Assembly: GCA_035528995.1 (NCBI GenBank)
Contig: DATKXO010000175.1
Span: 1 to 6,107, forward strand
Direction of reading: 5' to 3'
DNA: 6,107 nucleotides
Source of the DNA: DATKXO01 sp035528995
GTDB taxonomy: Bacteria; Planctomycetota; Phycisphaerae; UBA1845
Position numbers and translations under genes: made by a program. Below, piece by piece: positions 1 through 4,683 of the stretch. The notes below the pieces were generated by a model. It ran no database searches. It saw only the letters and a program-made list of their open reading frames with translations, and was not told the DNA's origin. The number at the start of each line of letters is the position of its first letter. Position 1 is the stretch's first letter.

Positions 1-704
1 TCAGGCGTACGCCGCGCCAGCAGCTCGCGAAACTGCGGCGGAACCGTCGCTCCCAACGACTCGGCCCTGTGCACGTGCACCCAAGCCTCGGCGTCACGCT
101 GGAGGTAGTACAGCAGAATGGCCAACCGGCCGTGTGCGCCCGCGTGGTCGGGCTCGAGACCAAGCACCTCGTTCAGCGTGTCAACCGCTACGTCGAATTG
201 GCCCGCCCGCTGCAACGCCTGGGCCAGATTGAAGCGCACCGTCACCGAGTCTGGGTCGAGATCCAACGCCGACCGATAGGCGGCGATCGCCTCCGGCCCC
301 TGCTGCTTGGCCAACAACGCCGTACCCAAGCCTTCGTACAGCACGGCCGCCTCCGGCGCGATCAGGACCGCCCGGGTATGCGCCTCGATGGCCTGAATGC
401 GCCTGTTTTGCCGCAGCAGTTCCTGGCCACGCTCGTACTCGGCCATGGCCTGCTCGAGCGTTCCCCGCTCGGCGACCGTGGCCGCGACCGGCTCGTCAAT
501 CTCGACCCGCCCGCTGTCGTAGCGCAAGCCGCGCATCGCCTGGCGGAGCAGCTCCGCCCGGTAGTGCGACGGTGGAGCCGTGTCTTCGCCGGCACGGGTC
601 TCGGTCGGCGTGACCGGCGGCGAACTACATGGTTGACTCGATTGGCACGCGGTGAGACAGCACGCGCAAATGGTGAGCGCGAGCATTAAGCGCCGAAACA
701 CCAT
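1..704 (-). CDS. TPR-repeat lipoprotein, 3' end cut by window edge
   Basis: The minus-strand frame is open from an ATG at 704 to the left edge, giving 234 codons with no stop, so the C-terminus is missing. An AAGGAGG ribosome site at 710-716, 5 nt upstream, fixes the start. Residues 1-20 form a lipoprotein signal with lipobox L-T-A-C and Cys20 as the predicted lipidated residue. Ser, Pro and Thr dominate residues 21-45. From about residue 84 there are three clear tetratricopeptide repeats of 34 residues (about 84-117, 118-151 and 152-185), each ending in a helix plus P (LIAP, DLDP, GLEP), and a likely fourth at 186-219. TPRs are protein-binding scaffolds, so the inferred role is an envelope-anchored adaptor. 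The partner is not known. It has its own likely promoter and carries no dockerin, so it need not belong to the same pathway as its neighbours. Confidence 0.87.
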   Translation of the reverse strand, partial: MVFRRLMLALTICACCLTACQSSQPCSSPPVTPTETRAGEDTAPPSHYRAELLRQAMRGLRYDSGRVEIDEPVAATVAERGTLEQAMAEYERGQELLRQNRRIQAIEAHTRAVLIAPEAAVLYEGLGTALLAKQQGPEAIAAYRSALDLDPDSVTVRFNLAQALQRAGQFDVAVDTLNEVLGLEPDHAGAHGRLAILLYYLQRDAEAWVHVHRAESLGATVPPQFRELLARRTP

Positions 705-759
705 AACCGCCTCCTTCACAAAACACAGGTGCGGCACAATGGGGCCCTCTCTATCTACC

Positions 760-789
760 ACGCTAGCAAACCGGCCGCCCGAACGTCAA
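760..789 (-). promoter_or_regulatory. Likely sigma70-type promoter for the TPR lipoprotein gene
   Basis: On the minus strand TTGACG (784-789) is followed by an 18-nt spacer and TAGCGT (760-765). The -35 box is close to consensus and the -10 box is poor (3 of 6). It would give a leader of about 50 nt ending in the strong ribosome site at 710-716. The 200-nt gap between the stop of the upstream gene (905) and this start (704) holds only this element and the inverted repeat at 872-910. Confidence 0.45.
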
Positions 790-871
790 GCGCTTTTGGA
801 CGGCACGCCCGCCTGGTTCGAGCGCAAGCGATGTGAGCGGCGCCACGCTACGGGCAGCCGGCCATACACCG

Positions 872-910
872 CCCTAGCGCCGGACCTCCGAGCCCCACGA
901 CCCGCTAGGG
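872..910 (-). terminator. Inverted repeat spanning the stop codon; possible terminator
   Basis: CCCTAGCG at 872-879 and CGCTAGGG at 903-910 are perfect 8-bp inverted arms separated by 23 nt. The distal arm contains the TAG stop (905-907) of the dockerin gene. No U-tract follows on the minus strand, so it is not a classical intrinsic terminator. It could still shape the mRNA 3' end. Confidence 0.35.
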
Positions 911-1774
911 TGTGCAACCCCAGTCGGCGAGCACGATACCCAGGTCACCCTGGCCGACGTGGCCGTCACCGTCTAGGTCGGCATTCGGGTTCCAGTTGGG
1001 CTCGCCCTCGTGCGTGCACCAAGCCGCCAGCAACTCACCCAGGTCGGAGTGGTCGGTGTCGCCGTCGCCATCGATGTCGCCCACGCATTCCGAGGGCCCT
1101 CCGCCGCCATAGACGCGGAAGTTGTCCACCGCGACCGGGTCCGCAGCATCGGCATCCTGGTCCATGTTCAGCCGGATAGAGCGCAGCACCTCTATCTCAC
1201 AGTCACCGGACCAAAGCACGTCGCCGTCCTTGGTGATCGTCAACTGGTCGTTCGCCACGTCGAGATCGATCTCGAGGAATAGGGGGACTCCGTATTCGTA
1301 GGTTCCGATGTATTCCCCGGGGCACGGCCAGGCCCTGATCTGCCCGTCGTCGTAGAAGTAGATGTTGCGCACCGTCGGCGTGTCCAGCAGAATCGTGAAC
1401 GTGAACGAAGCCGGGCTGGCCTCCACTATCAGGTCCATCTCGATGTGGTACGAATCGTACGCCTCGGGGAACCCGTCCCCGCCGAGGCCGGTAGCGAATT
1501 TGAGCTGGTCGTACGGGTCGCTCGCATGCCAGCCGAACGCACAGGGCTGATCGTCCAGCGCACCCAGGGCCACCACCACTAGCGGCTCGCCAAAGACGAT
1601 CTGGGTAGGCGTCTCCCGCGGAGCGGGCCCGGTGCCGGTGACCGGCGGCTCTCCCGGCGTATGCGGTGGCGTGCCGAAGTCCACGTCATACAAAAGCACC
1701 CCGCCCGCCAGGGCGCTGCCCGAGACGACCCACAAAGCGATCGCCACAATCAGAATGCCAAACTGCGGCCTCAT
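905..1774 (-). CDS. Secreted beta-sandwich-like protein with C-terminal dockerin
   Basis: This 289-residue protein starts at ATG 1774, 6 nt after GGAGG (1781-1785). Residues 1-23 are a Sec signal peptide (hydrophobic 7-17, cleavage after S-A-L-A). Residues 24-225 are rich in beta-type strands and end in AVDNFRVYG, the kind of closing strand seen in LamG or concanavalin-like sandwiches; that fold is my inference and no ligand or catalytic residues are recognised. Residues 229-289 are a dockerin with two EF-hand loops, D233-D244 (all Asp at 1, 3, 5, 7, 9 and 12) and D266-D277. It ends in W-G-C-T-P at the very C-terminus. Cys230, Cys253 and Cys287 lie in the module. The dockerin and 5' leader are near-copies of those of the gene at 1974-2726, while signal peptide and body are unrelated to it. 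It probably acts outside the cytoplasmic membrane, held by an unseen dockerin partner. Confidence 0.93.
   Translation of the reverse strand: MRPQFGILIVAIALWVVSGSALAGGVLLYDVDFGTPPHTPGEPPVTGTGPAPRETPTQIVFGEPLVVVALGALDDQPCAFGWHASDPYDQLKFATGLGGDGFPEAYDSYHIEMDLIVEASPASFTFTILLDTPTVRNIYFYDDGQIRAWPCPGEYIGTYEYGVPLFLEIDLDVANDQLTITKDGDVLWSGDCEIEVLRSIRLNMDQDADAADPVAVDNFRVYGGGGPSECVGDIDGDGDTDHSDLGELLAAWCTHEGEPNWNPNADLDGDGHVGQGDLGIVLADWGCTP
912..1093 (-). repeat. Direct repeat copy A: dockerin-coding DNA
   Basis: This 182-bp segment aligns without gaps to 1981-2162 with 10 mismatches (94.5% identity), including a 53-nt run with none. Eight differences are silent. Two change residues: Pro/Ala in WN[P/A]N and Gln/His in the second calcium loop. 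The similarity covers the dockerin only and stops where the central domains begin. Confidence 0.95.
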
Positions 1775-1816
1775 CTCACTCCTCCATCTACAACGCTGGC
1801 CTATCCGACGTGTCCA

Positions 1817-1839
1817 CTGCGCGGCCCAAGGCCGAGCAG
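1817..1839 (-). promoter_or_regulatory. 5'-leader stem-loop, conserved in the paralogue
   Basis: A 23-nt hairpin has arms CTGCTCGGCC and GGCCGCGCAG (minus strand), 10 positions with one T/C mismatch and a 3-nt loop. It lies 42 nt upstream of the ATG at 1774 and begins about 5 nt after the predicted transcription start. The homologous hairpin at 2769-2791 lies exactly 42 nt upstream of its own ATG. It could protect the mRNA 5' end or bind a regulator. Confidence 0.55.
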
Positions 1840-1850
1840 ACTACAGTCTG
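1837..1850. promoter_or_regulatory. Palindrome over predicted transcription start; operator candidate
   Basis: CAGACT and AGTCTG are perfect 6-bp arms with a 2-bp centre. The site abuts the -10 box at 1851-1856 and overlaps the predicted start point near 1844. The palindrome is absent from the otherwise homologous region upstream of the 2726 start. A short palindrome can arise by chance. Confidence 0.3.
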
Positions 1851-1879
1851 ATCCTATCCCCGCTTGGCGAACGAGGTAA
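1851..1879 (-). promoter_or_regulatory. Promoter of the dockerin gene at 905-1774
   Basis: TTACCT (1874-1879), a 17-nt spacer and TAGGAT (1851-1856) on the minus strand. Each hexamer alone is weak. The case rests on the paralogous upstream region having TTGCTT, 17 nt and TAGCAT at the same distance from its ATG (77 nt from the lower edge of the -10 box to the first base of the ATG in both). Confidence 0.5.
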
Positions 1880-1891
1880 CCGCAAGGCTTC

Positions 1892-1938
1892 ACGTGCGAG
1901 CATACCCACGCTCGCGCAAGCGCGAGTATGCCACACGT
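1892..1938 (-). terminator. Long imperfect hairpin, likely terminator of the upstream dockerin gene
   Basis: Three nested stems pair: ACGTG 1892-1896 with 1934-1938, GCATAC 1900-1905 with 1926-1931, and TCGCGC 1912-1917 with 1920-1925, with small internal loops. It lies 35 nt past the stop at 1974 and 12 nt before the -35 box of the next gene, a normal place for transcription termination. No U-tract follows. The paralogous intergenic region does not keep this structure. Confidence 0.45.
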
Positions 1939-1973
1939 CTTGCCTCTGCCGAAACCGACCAGGCCACGGCGGG

Positions 1974-2726
1974 CTACGGCGTGCAGCCCCAGTCGGCGAG
2001 CACGATACCCAGGTCACCGTGGCCGACGTGGCCATCGCCATCGAGGTCGGCATTCGCGTTCCAGTTGGGCTCGCCCTCGTGCGTGCACCAAGCCGCCAGC
2101 AACTCACCCAGGTCGGAGTGATCGGTGTCGCCGTCGCCGTCGATGTCGCCCACGCACTCCGACGCGCCCCAGTGGCGATAGGTGACGTTATCCCAAGCGA
2201 CGTTGCCGTTGTCAGCGGTCATTTCGATGGCGTAGATGGGCGTGGCGCTGGACGACAGCCCGAGGAACACGGCCCCCGCGTTGTAGGAGTCCTGATCGTA
2301 ACCGGCCTCGAAGATCTTGGTGACACTGCCCAGCAACTGGTCGTTTTCATCATAGGCATAGAAGTTGAAGGTGCGATCCTGGTTGAGGAATGTCCCGATC
2401 GCCGACATGCCGATCGCGTCCCAGGGATCACCGGTCGTCTCGATCCGGAAACCCTGATTAAAGCCCGCCTGCCCTCCGATGGGGGCGCAGTCGTTGCCAA
2501 CGACCCAGGAGACAAACGTGGTGGTGCTCATGTTCGGTATCGCGACCATGTCGTGGTTCACCAGAACGTCGTTGACCGGGTCGTGGGTGCCATACAACTC
2601 CTCGAAGTCCTCGGTCGTACCGTCAGTGATGTCGTAGATGCAGGGAATCTCCTCCACCTCGGCCCAAACACCGACCGGGAGAACCAGCAAGATCGCCAGG
2701 GCCAATGGTAACGCGTGTCTTTCCAT
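1974..2726 (-). CDS. Secreted protein of unknown ligand with C-terminal dockerin
   Basis: This 250-residue protein starts at ATG 2726 behind the same GGAGGAGTGAG ribosome site used by its downstream paralogue. Residues 1-22 are a Sec signal peptide (cleavage after G-V-W-A). Residues 23-187 form a beta-rich domain with stretches such as FNFYAYDENDQLLG and a closing AWDNVTY strand; these resemble the jelly-roll domains of planctomycete and PEP-CTERM-type exported proteins, but I cannot name a family. Cys29 and Cys80 may pair. Residues 190-250 are a dockerin with calcium loops D194-D205 and D227-D238 and a C-terminal W-G-C-T-P. It differs from the dockerin of the gene at 905-1774 at only two residues although the rest is unrelated. 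It has its own promoter and terminator-like hairpin, so it is probably monocistronic. Confidence 0.93.
   Translation of the reverse strand: MERHALPLALAILLVLPVGVWAEVEEIPCIYDITDGTTEDFEELYGTHDPVNDVLVNHDMVAIPNMSTTTFVSWVVGNDCAPIGGQAGFNQGFRIETTGDPWDAIGMSAIGTFLNQDRTFNFYAYDENDQLLGSVTKIFEAGYDQDSYNAGAVFLGLSSSATPIYAIEMTADNGNVAWDNVTYRHWGASECVGDIDGDGDTDHSDLGELLAAWCTHEGEPNWNANADLDGDGHVGHGDLGIVLADWGCTP
1981..2162 (-). repeat. Direct repeat copy B: dockerin-coding DNA
   Basis: Partner of 912-1093, same orientation, 1,069 bp away. Weaker similarity continues past the stop codon: 1945-1996 (3' flank plus last dockerin codons) matches 2885-2936 at 42 of 52 positions, so the duplicated unit includes non-coding flank. 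Confidence 0.95.
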
Positions 2727-2768
2727 CTCACTCCTCCGTTCGCGATACAGCAGAATCCGACGTGATCA

Positions 2769-2791
2769 CTGCCCGGCCCCACGCCGAGCAG
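2769..2791 (-). promoter_or_regulatory. 5'-leader stem-loop, second copy
   Basis: On the minus strand CTGCTCGGC pairs with GCCGGGCAG as a 9-bp stem (one T-G wobble) with a 5-nt loop. It has the same length and the same 42-nt distance to the ATG as the copy at 1817-1839. The loop and one stem position differ but pairing is kept. Next to it the block CACGTCGGAT is identical in both leaders, then about 17 nt diverge, then the 11-nt ribosome-site block is identical. Confidence 0.55.
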
Positions 2792-2802
2792 CCCATAAAC
2801 TC

Positions 2803-2831
2803 ATGCTACCCACTCCCGGCGAACGAAGCAA
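2803..2831 (-). promoter_or_regulatory. Promoter of the dockerin gene at 1974-2726
   Basis: TTGCTT (2826-2831), a 17-nt spacer and TAGCAT (2803-2808) on the minus strand, placed relative to the ATG exactly as in the paralogue. The predicted start is near 2796, giving a leader of about 70 nt that opens with the stem-loop at 2769-2791. Confidence 0.55.
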
Positions 2832-2884
2832 TAGCGGAGTTCACTGGGCGTAGGCACCAGCCGGCGCGCGTGGCGGACTCGGCC

Positions 2885-2944
2885 CCTGGCGAAAGCGACC
2901 GAGACGCGGCTGCCTCCGGCGTGCAGCCCCAGTCGGCCAGCAGC
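2885..2944 (-). pseudogene. Remnant of a dockerin gene 3' end
   Basis: Codons for L-L-A-D-W-G-C-T-P read on the minus strand at about 2919-2944, followed by a flank (2885-2918) matching the 3' flank of the gene at 1974-2726; over 2885-2936 versus 1945-1996 identity is 42 of 52. The codon that should be the stop is GAG rather than TAG. Upstream the dockerin homology ends abruptly next to the hairpin at 2951-2972. No start or body remains, so this is the scar of a lost or truncated third unit. Confidence 0.6.
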
Positions 2945-2950
2945 GCGTGG

Positions 2951-2972
2951 CGGCCGGCGCCCCCGCCGGTCG
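2951..2972 (-). terminator. GC hairpin 5 nt past the stop of the beta-propeller gene
   Basis: Nine-position arms (2951-2959 and 2964-2972) pair at 8 of 9 around a 4-nt loop. The sequence and its distance to the stop (5 nt) match the perfect hairpin at 4201-4222. There is no U-tract, so it may be a factor-assisted terminator, an mRNA-end stabiliser or a dispersed palindromic element. Confidence 0.55.
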
Positions 2973-2977
2973 TAGGC

Positions 2978-3898
2978 TTACGGCACGCAACCCCAATCAG
3001 CCAGGAGGATTCCCAGATCGCTGTGGTCCGTGTCGAAGTCTCCGTCCAGGTCGCCGGGGCAATCCTCCGGCTCCGATCCGACGCAGCCCCAATCGGCCAA
3101 CAGAATACCCAAGTCAGAGTGGTCGGTGTCGCCGTCGCCGTCGAGGTCGCCGACGCACGGCTCGACAGGGATCGGCGCCAGCGAGCGGAAGCGCACGGTC
3201 GTGGTCGCGAGGACCTCCGCGCTGCCCGTGTCGAAATTGACGCGGAAGAACTGGTACGGGCCGTCGCCGGGCGGGTATGGCCCGTCGGCGTACCCGTACT
3301 CCCCGGCCAGGCCGCCCTTCACGCCCAGTGTAAACCCGAAGCCGCTGCCGATCTGGTACGACGCCGAGGGGTTCGTCCGATCAATGAGCCAGAGGGCGTT
3401 GTTCGGCGCTGACCCAACACGGCTGTTGATGCCATACAACTGACCGTTGTGCATCGCGAGGCCGTTGAAATCAATATCGCCGATCGTGCCGACGTACGTA
3501 CCGGCGCCCGTTTCCAGATCAATGTTGACCAGACCCTTGGGCGCGCCGAACACCCCGACGTTGACGCCCCACATGTTCTGCCCGTCCCAGGCCAGGCCGC
3601 CCTCGAACACACCGCCGGCGTTCAGGGGCCCAACCAGTGTGCACTCGGCGGTCGCGGGGTCGACCCGCCAAAGCGCATTGCCGGGCGTGCCGGCCAGGCC
3701 GTAGAGAACTCCGTTCGCCCACTCCAGCCCGCCCAGCAGGCCCGGCACCGGTGGATCCAACGGACCGATCAAGGTCGCGACCCCGGTGGCTGGGTCAACG
3801 GTGTACAGAGAAGTGTCGTCGATGCCGTACAACTCGAGGGCCGACGCGGAACCGGCGGCGAGCAGAAGGAACACAATGACTGACAACCTGCGAAGCAC
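2978..3898 (-). CDS. Secreted beta-propeller-like protein with two-loop dockerin
   Basis: This 306-residue protein starts at GTG 3898, chosen because AAGGAG (3906-3911) sits 7 nt upstream and a clean signal peptide follows (residues 1-20, cleavage after S-A-S-A). Residues 21-245 contain about five blade-like repeats built on L-Y-G-I or L-W-x-V-D followed by P-A-T-G-x-x-T-L-I-G-P-L and G-G-L-x-W. This pattern is typical of propellers of the WD40/PQQ/NHL shape found in exported planctomycete proteins. No active site is recognised, so a binding role is inferred. Residues 248-306 hold two tandem calcium loops, D251-D262 and D283-D294, each followed by L-G-I-L-L-A-D-W-G-C-V; the protein ends W-G-C-V-P. 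It is the only dockerin here whose halves are nearly identical. A hairpin follows its TAA. Confidence 0.93.
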   Translation of the reverse strand: MLRRLSVIVFLLLAAGSASALELYGIDDTSLYTVDPATGVATLIGPLDPPVPGLLGGLEWANGVLYGLAGTPGNALWRVDPATAECTLVGPLNAGGVFEGGLAWDGQNMWGVNVGVFGAPKGLVNIDLETGAGTYVGTIGDIDFNGLAMHNGQLYGINSRVGSAPNNALWLIDRTNPSASYQIGSGFGFTLGVKGGLAGEYGYADGPYPPGDGPYQFFRVNFDTGSAEVLATTTVRFRSLAPIPVEPCVGDLDGDGDTDHSDLGILLADWGCVGSEPEDCPGDLDGDFDTDHSDLGILLADWGCVP

Positions 3899-3905
3899 GG
3901 CTGTT

Positions 3906-3911
3906 CTCCTT
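3906..3911 (-). promoter_or_regulatory. Ribosome site that sets the GTG start at 3898
   Basis: AAGGAG on the minus strand, 7 nt before GTG. No ATG in this frame gives both a ribosome site and an intact signal peptide, so the GTG is preferred. Confidence 0.75.
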
Positions 3912-3916
3912 CCCCT

Positions 3917-4099
3917 TCACTTAGGCTGAGCTGAAAGCCAAACGCGAAGCGGCCCTCTAGGCGGTGTCCGCTTTGCGTCACGACCGTAAGGCGAATGGCC
4001 CGCACAGCTACGCGCCACGCTGGCGCAGCAGCCGGATGATCGCAGCACTTTGCAGCAGCGCGTCAGCCAGCGTGGATCATCTCGATCAAGATTTGCCAT
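3917..4099 (-). CDS. Doubtful 60-codon ORF in the leader of the beta-propeller gene
   Basis: An ATG at 4099 follows GGGAGG (4106-4111) by 6 nt and the frame runs to a TGA at 3917-3919, 18 nt before the GTG of the next gene. The product would begin MANLDRDDPRW and then turn Cys-, Arg- and Ser-rich, with third-position GC much lower than in the neighbours, so the later part does not look like protein. Another frame from about 4073 to 4008 reads LADALLQSAAIIRLLRQRGA then TAG, which looks more natural and could be the original continuation after a 4-nt slip. It may be a decayed gene, an upstream leader ORF or no gene at all. No family is recognised. Confidence 0.2.
   Translation of the reverse strand: MANLDRDDPRWLTRCCKVLRSSGCCASVARSCAGHSPYGRDAKRTPPRGPLRVWLSAQPK
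4015..4075 (-). promoter_or_regulatory. Inverted repeats in the long leader upstream of the GTG gene
   Basis: CCACGCTGGC (4015-4024) and GCCAGCGTGG (4066-4075) are perfect 10-bp arms 41 nt apart. A competing small hairpin uses GCGCCA 4012-4017 with TGGCGC 4021-4026, and ATGATC at 4036-4041 can pair with GATCAT at 4075-4080. Mutually exclusive pairings of this kind occur in regulated leaders. No known riboswitch class is recognised. This lies in the 329-nt gap 3899-4227, which otherwise holds only the doubtful ORF, a weak promoter and the hairpin at 4201-4222. Confidence 0.35.
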
Positions 4100-4119
4100 T
4101 TGCCGCCTCCCTGAGGTTT

Positions 4120-4149
4120 ATTTTACCCACACAAAACGGTTCCCTGCAA
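4120..4149 (-). promoter_or_regulatory. Possible promoter for the beta-propeller gene
   Basis: TAAAAT (4120-4125) is a good -10 box on the minus strand, in the only AT-rich patch of the gap. TTGCAG (4144-4149) lies 18 nt upstream as a weak -35 box. Transcription would start near 4113 and give a leader of over 200 nt before the GTG at 3898. Confidence 0.4.
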
Positions 4150-4200
4150 GCGAGGACCGCAAGTCCTGGCCGGAATCACTCCTGTTCACCCAATACTGTC

Positions 4201-4222
4201 CGGCCGGCGCCCTCGCCGGCCG
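4201..4222 (-). terminator. Perfect 9-bp GC hairpin after the coupled gene pair
   Basis: CGGCCGGCG (4201-4209) and CGCCGGCCG (4214-4222) pair completely around a 4-nt loop, 5 nt past the TAG stop at 4228-4230. No U-tract follows. The placement at the end of an operon and the near-copy at 2951-2972 argue for a 3'-end function. Confidence 0.6.
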
Positions 4223-4227
4223 TAGAC

Positions 4228-4683
4228 CTACGGCACGCAGCCCCAGTCGGTCAGCAGGATGCCGAGGTCGCTGTGGCCGACCTCGCCGTTGCCATCGAGG
4301 TCGGCATTCGGGTTCCAGTTGGCGTCGCCCGGCTGCGAGCCCCACGCACTGAGCAATGCACCCAGGTCGGCGTGGTCGGTGTCGCCGTCGCCATCGATGT
4401 CGCCGACGCAGGGTTCCGGCTCGGTAAGCGTGACCGCCCAAAAGCCGCCGCTGAGCTCAAAGTCGCCGCCGGTCATGGTAGCGCCGGCGTCAGGTTGGCC
4501 GATCGTTCCGGACAGCTCGAACTTGCCGCCGGTGGTCCACATCTCTCCGCCGCCGTCGATGGTGTACCAGTCGATGTCGAAATCCTGGGCGAGGACGGCC
4601 GGCGCCAGCGTCAACATCACGGCGAGGGTCAATACCGTGCGTTTGCGGGAGACTGTTGGGCAATTAGTCCGAGAGCATTCCAT
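4228..4683 (-). CDS. Small secreted dockerin protein, coupled to the tail-fibre-like gene
   Basis: This 151-residue protein starts at ATG 4683, 7 nt after GGAGG (4691-4695). Residues 1-32 are a signal peptide with a long basic n-region (S-R-K-R at 12-15) and cleavage after A-V-L-A. The mature body is only about 50 residues, with IDWYTIDGGGE and two copies of G-G-x-F-E-L-S-G (52-59 and 72-79), ending G-F-W-A. I know this short motif from many secreted bacterial proteins; its role is unknown to me. Residues 91-151 are a dockerin with loops D95-D106 and D128-D139 (Asn at 5 and Glu at 7 in the second) and C-terminal W-G-C-V-P. The ATG overlaps the preceding TAA (TAATG), so translation is probably coupled and the two products likely act together. 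Confidence 0.91.
   Translation of the reverse strand: MECSRTNCPTVSRKRTVLTLAVMLTLAPAVLAQDFDIDWYTIDGGGEMWTTGGKFELSGTIGQPDAGATMTGGDFELSGGFWAVTLTEPEPCVGDIDGDGDTDHADLGALLSAWGSQPGDANWNPNADLDGNGEVGHSDLGILLTDWGCVP

Noticed and set aside
69..689. 206-codon plus-strand open frame
   Set aside because: The minus strand here encodes a lipoprotein signal and regular TPRs behind a strong ribosome site, which explains the DNA fully.
1632..2711. 359-codon open frame on the plus strand
   Set aside because: It is antisense to two genes with signal peptides, ribosome sites and dockerins. Its product is low-complexity Val/Ala/Arg with no domain, as expected from a GC-rich antisense frame.
912..3160. Recurrent GTCGCCGTCGCC-type repeats that could suggest a CRISPR or satellite
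   Set aside because: They are codons for the D-G-D-G-D calcium loops within dockerins, unevenly spaced and without unique spacers.
3769..4005. 78-codon minus-strand frame from a GTG running into the beta-propeller gene
   Set aside because: It has no ribosome site, overlaps the signal-peptide region of the real gene in another frame, and its second half is Ser/Pro/Cys-rich shadow sequence.
905..4683. Cellulosome locus
   Set aside because: Dockerins are present but no cohesin, carbohydrate-active enzyme or scaffoldin is visible; planctomycete dockerins of this type occur outside cellulosomes.
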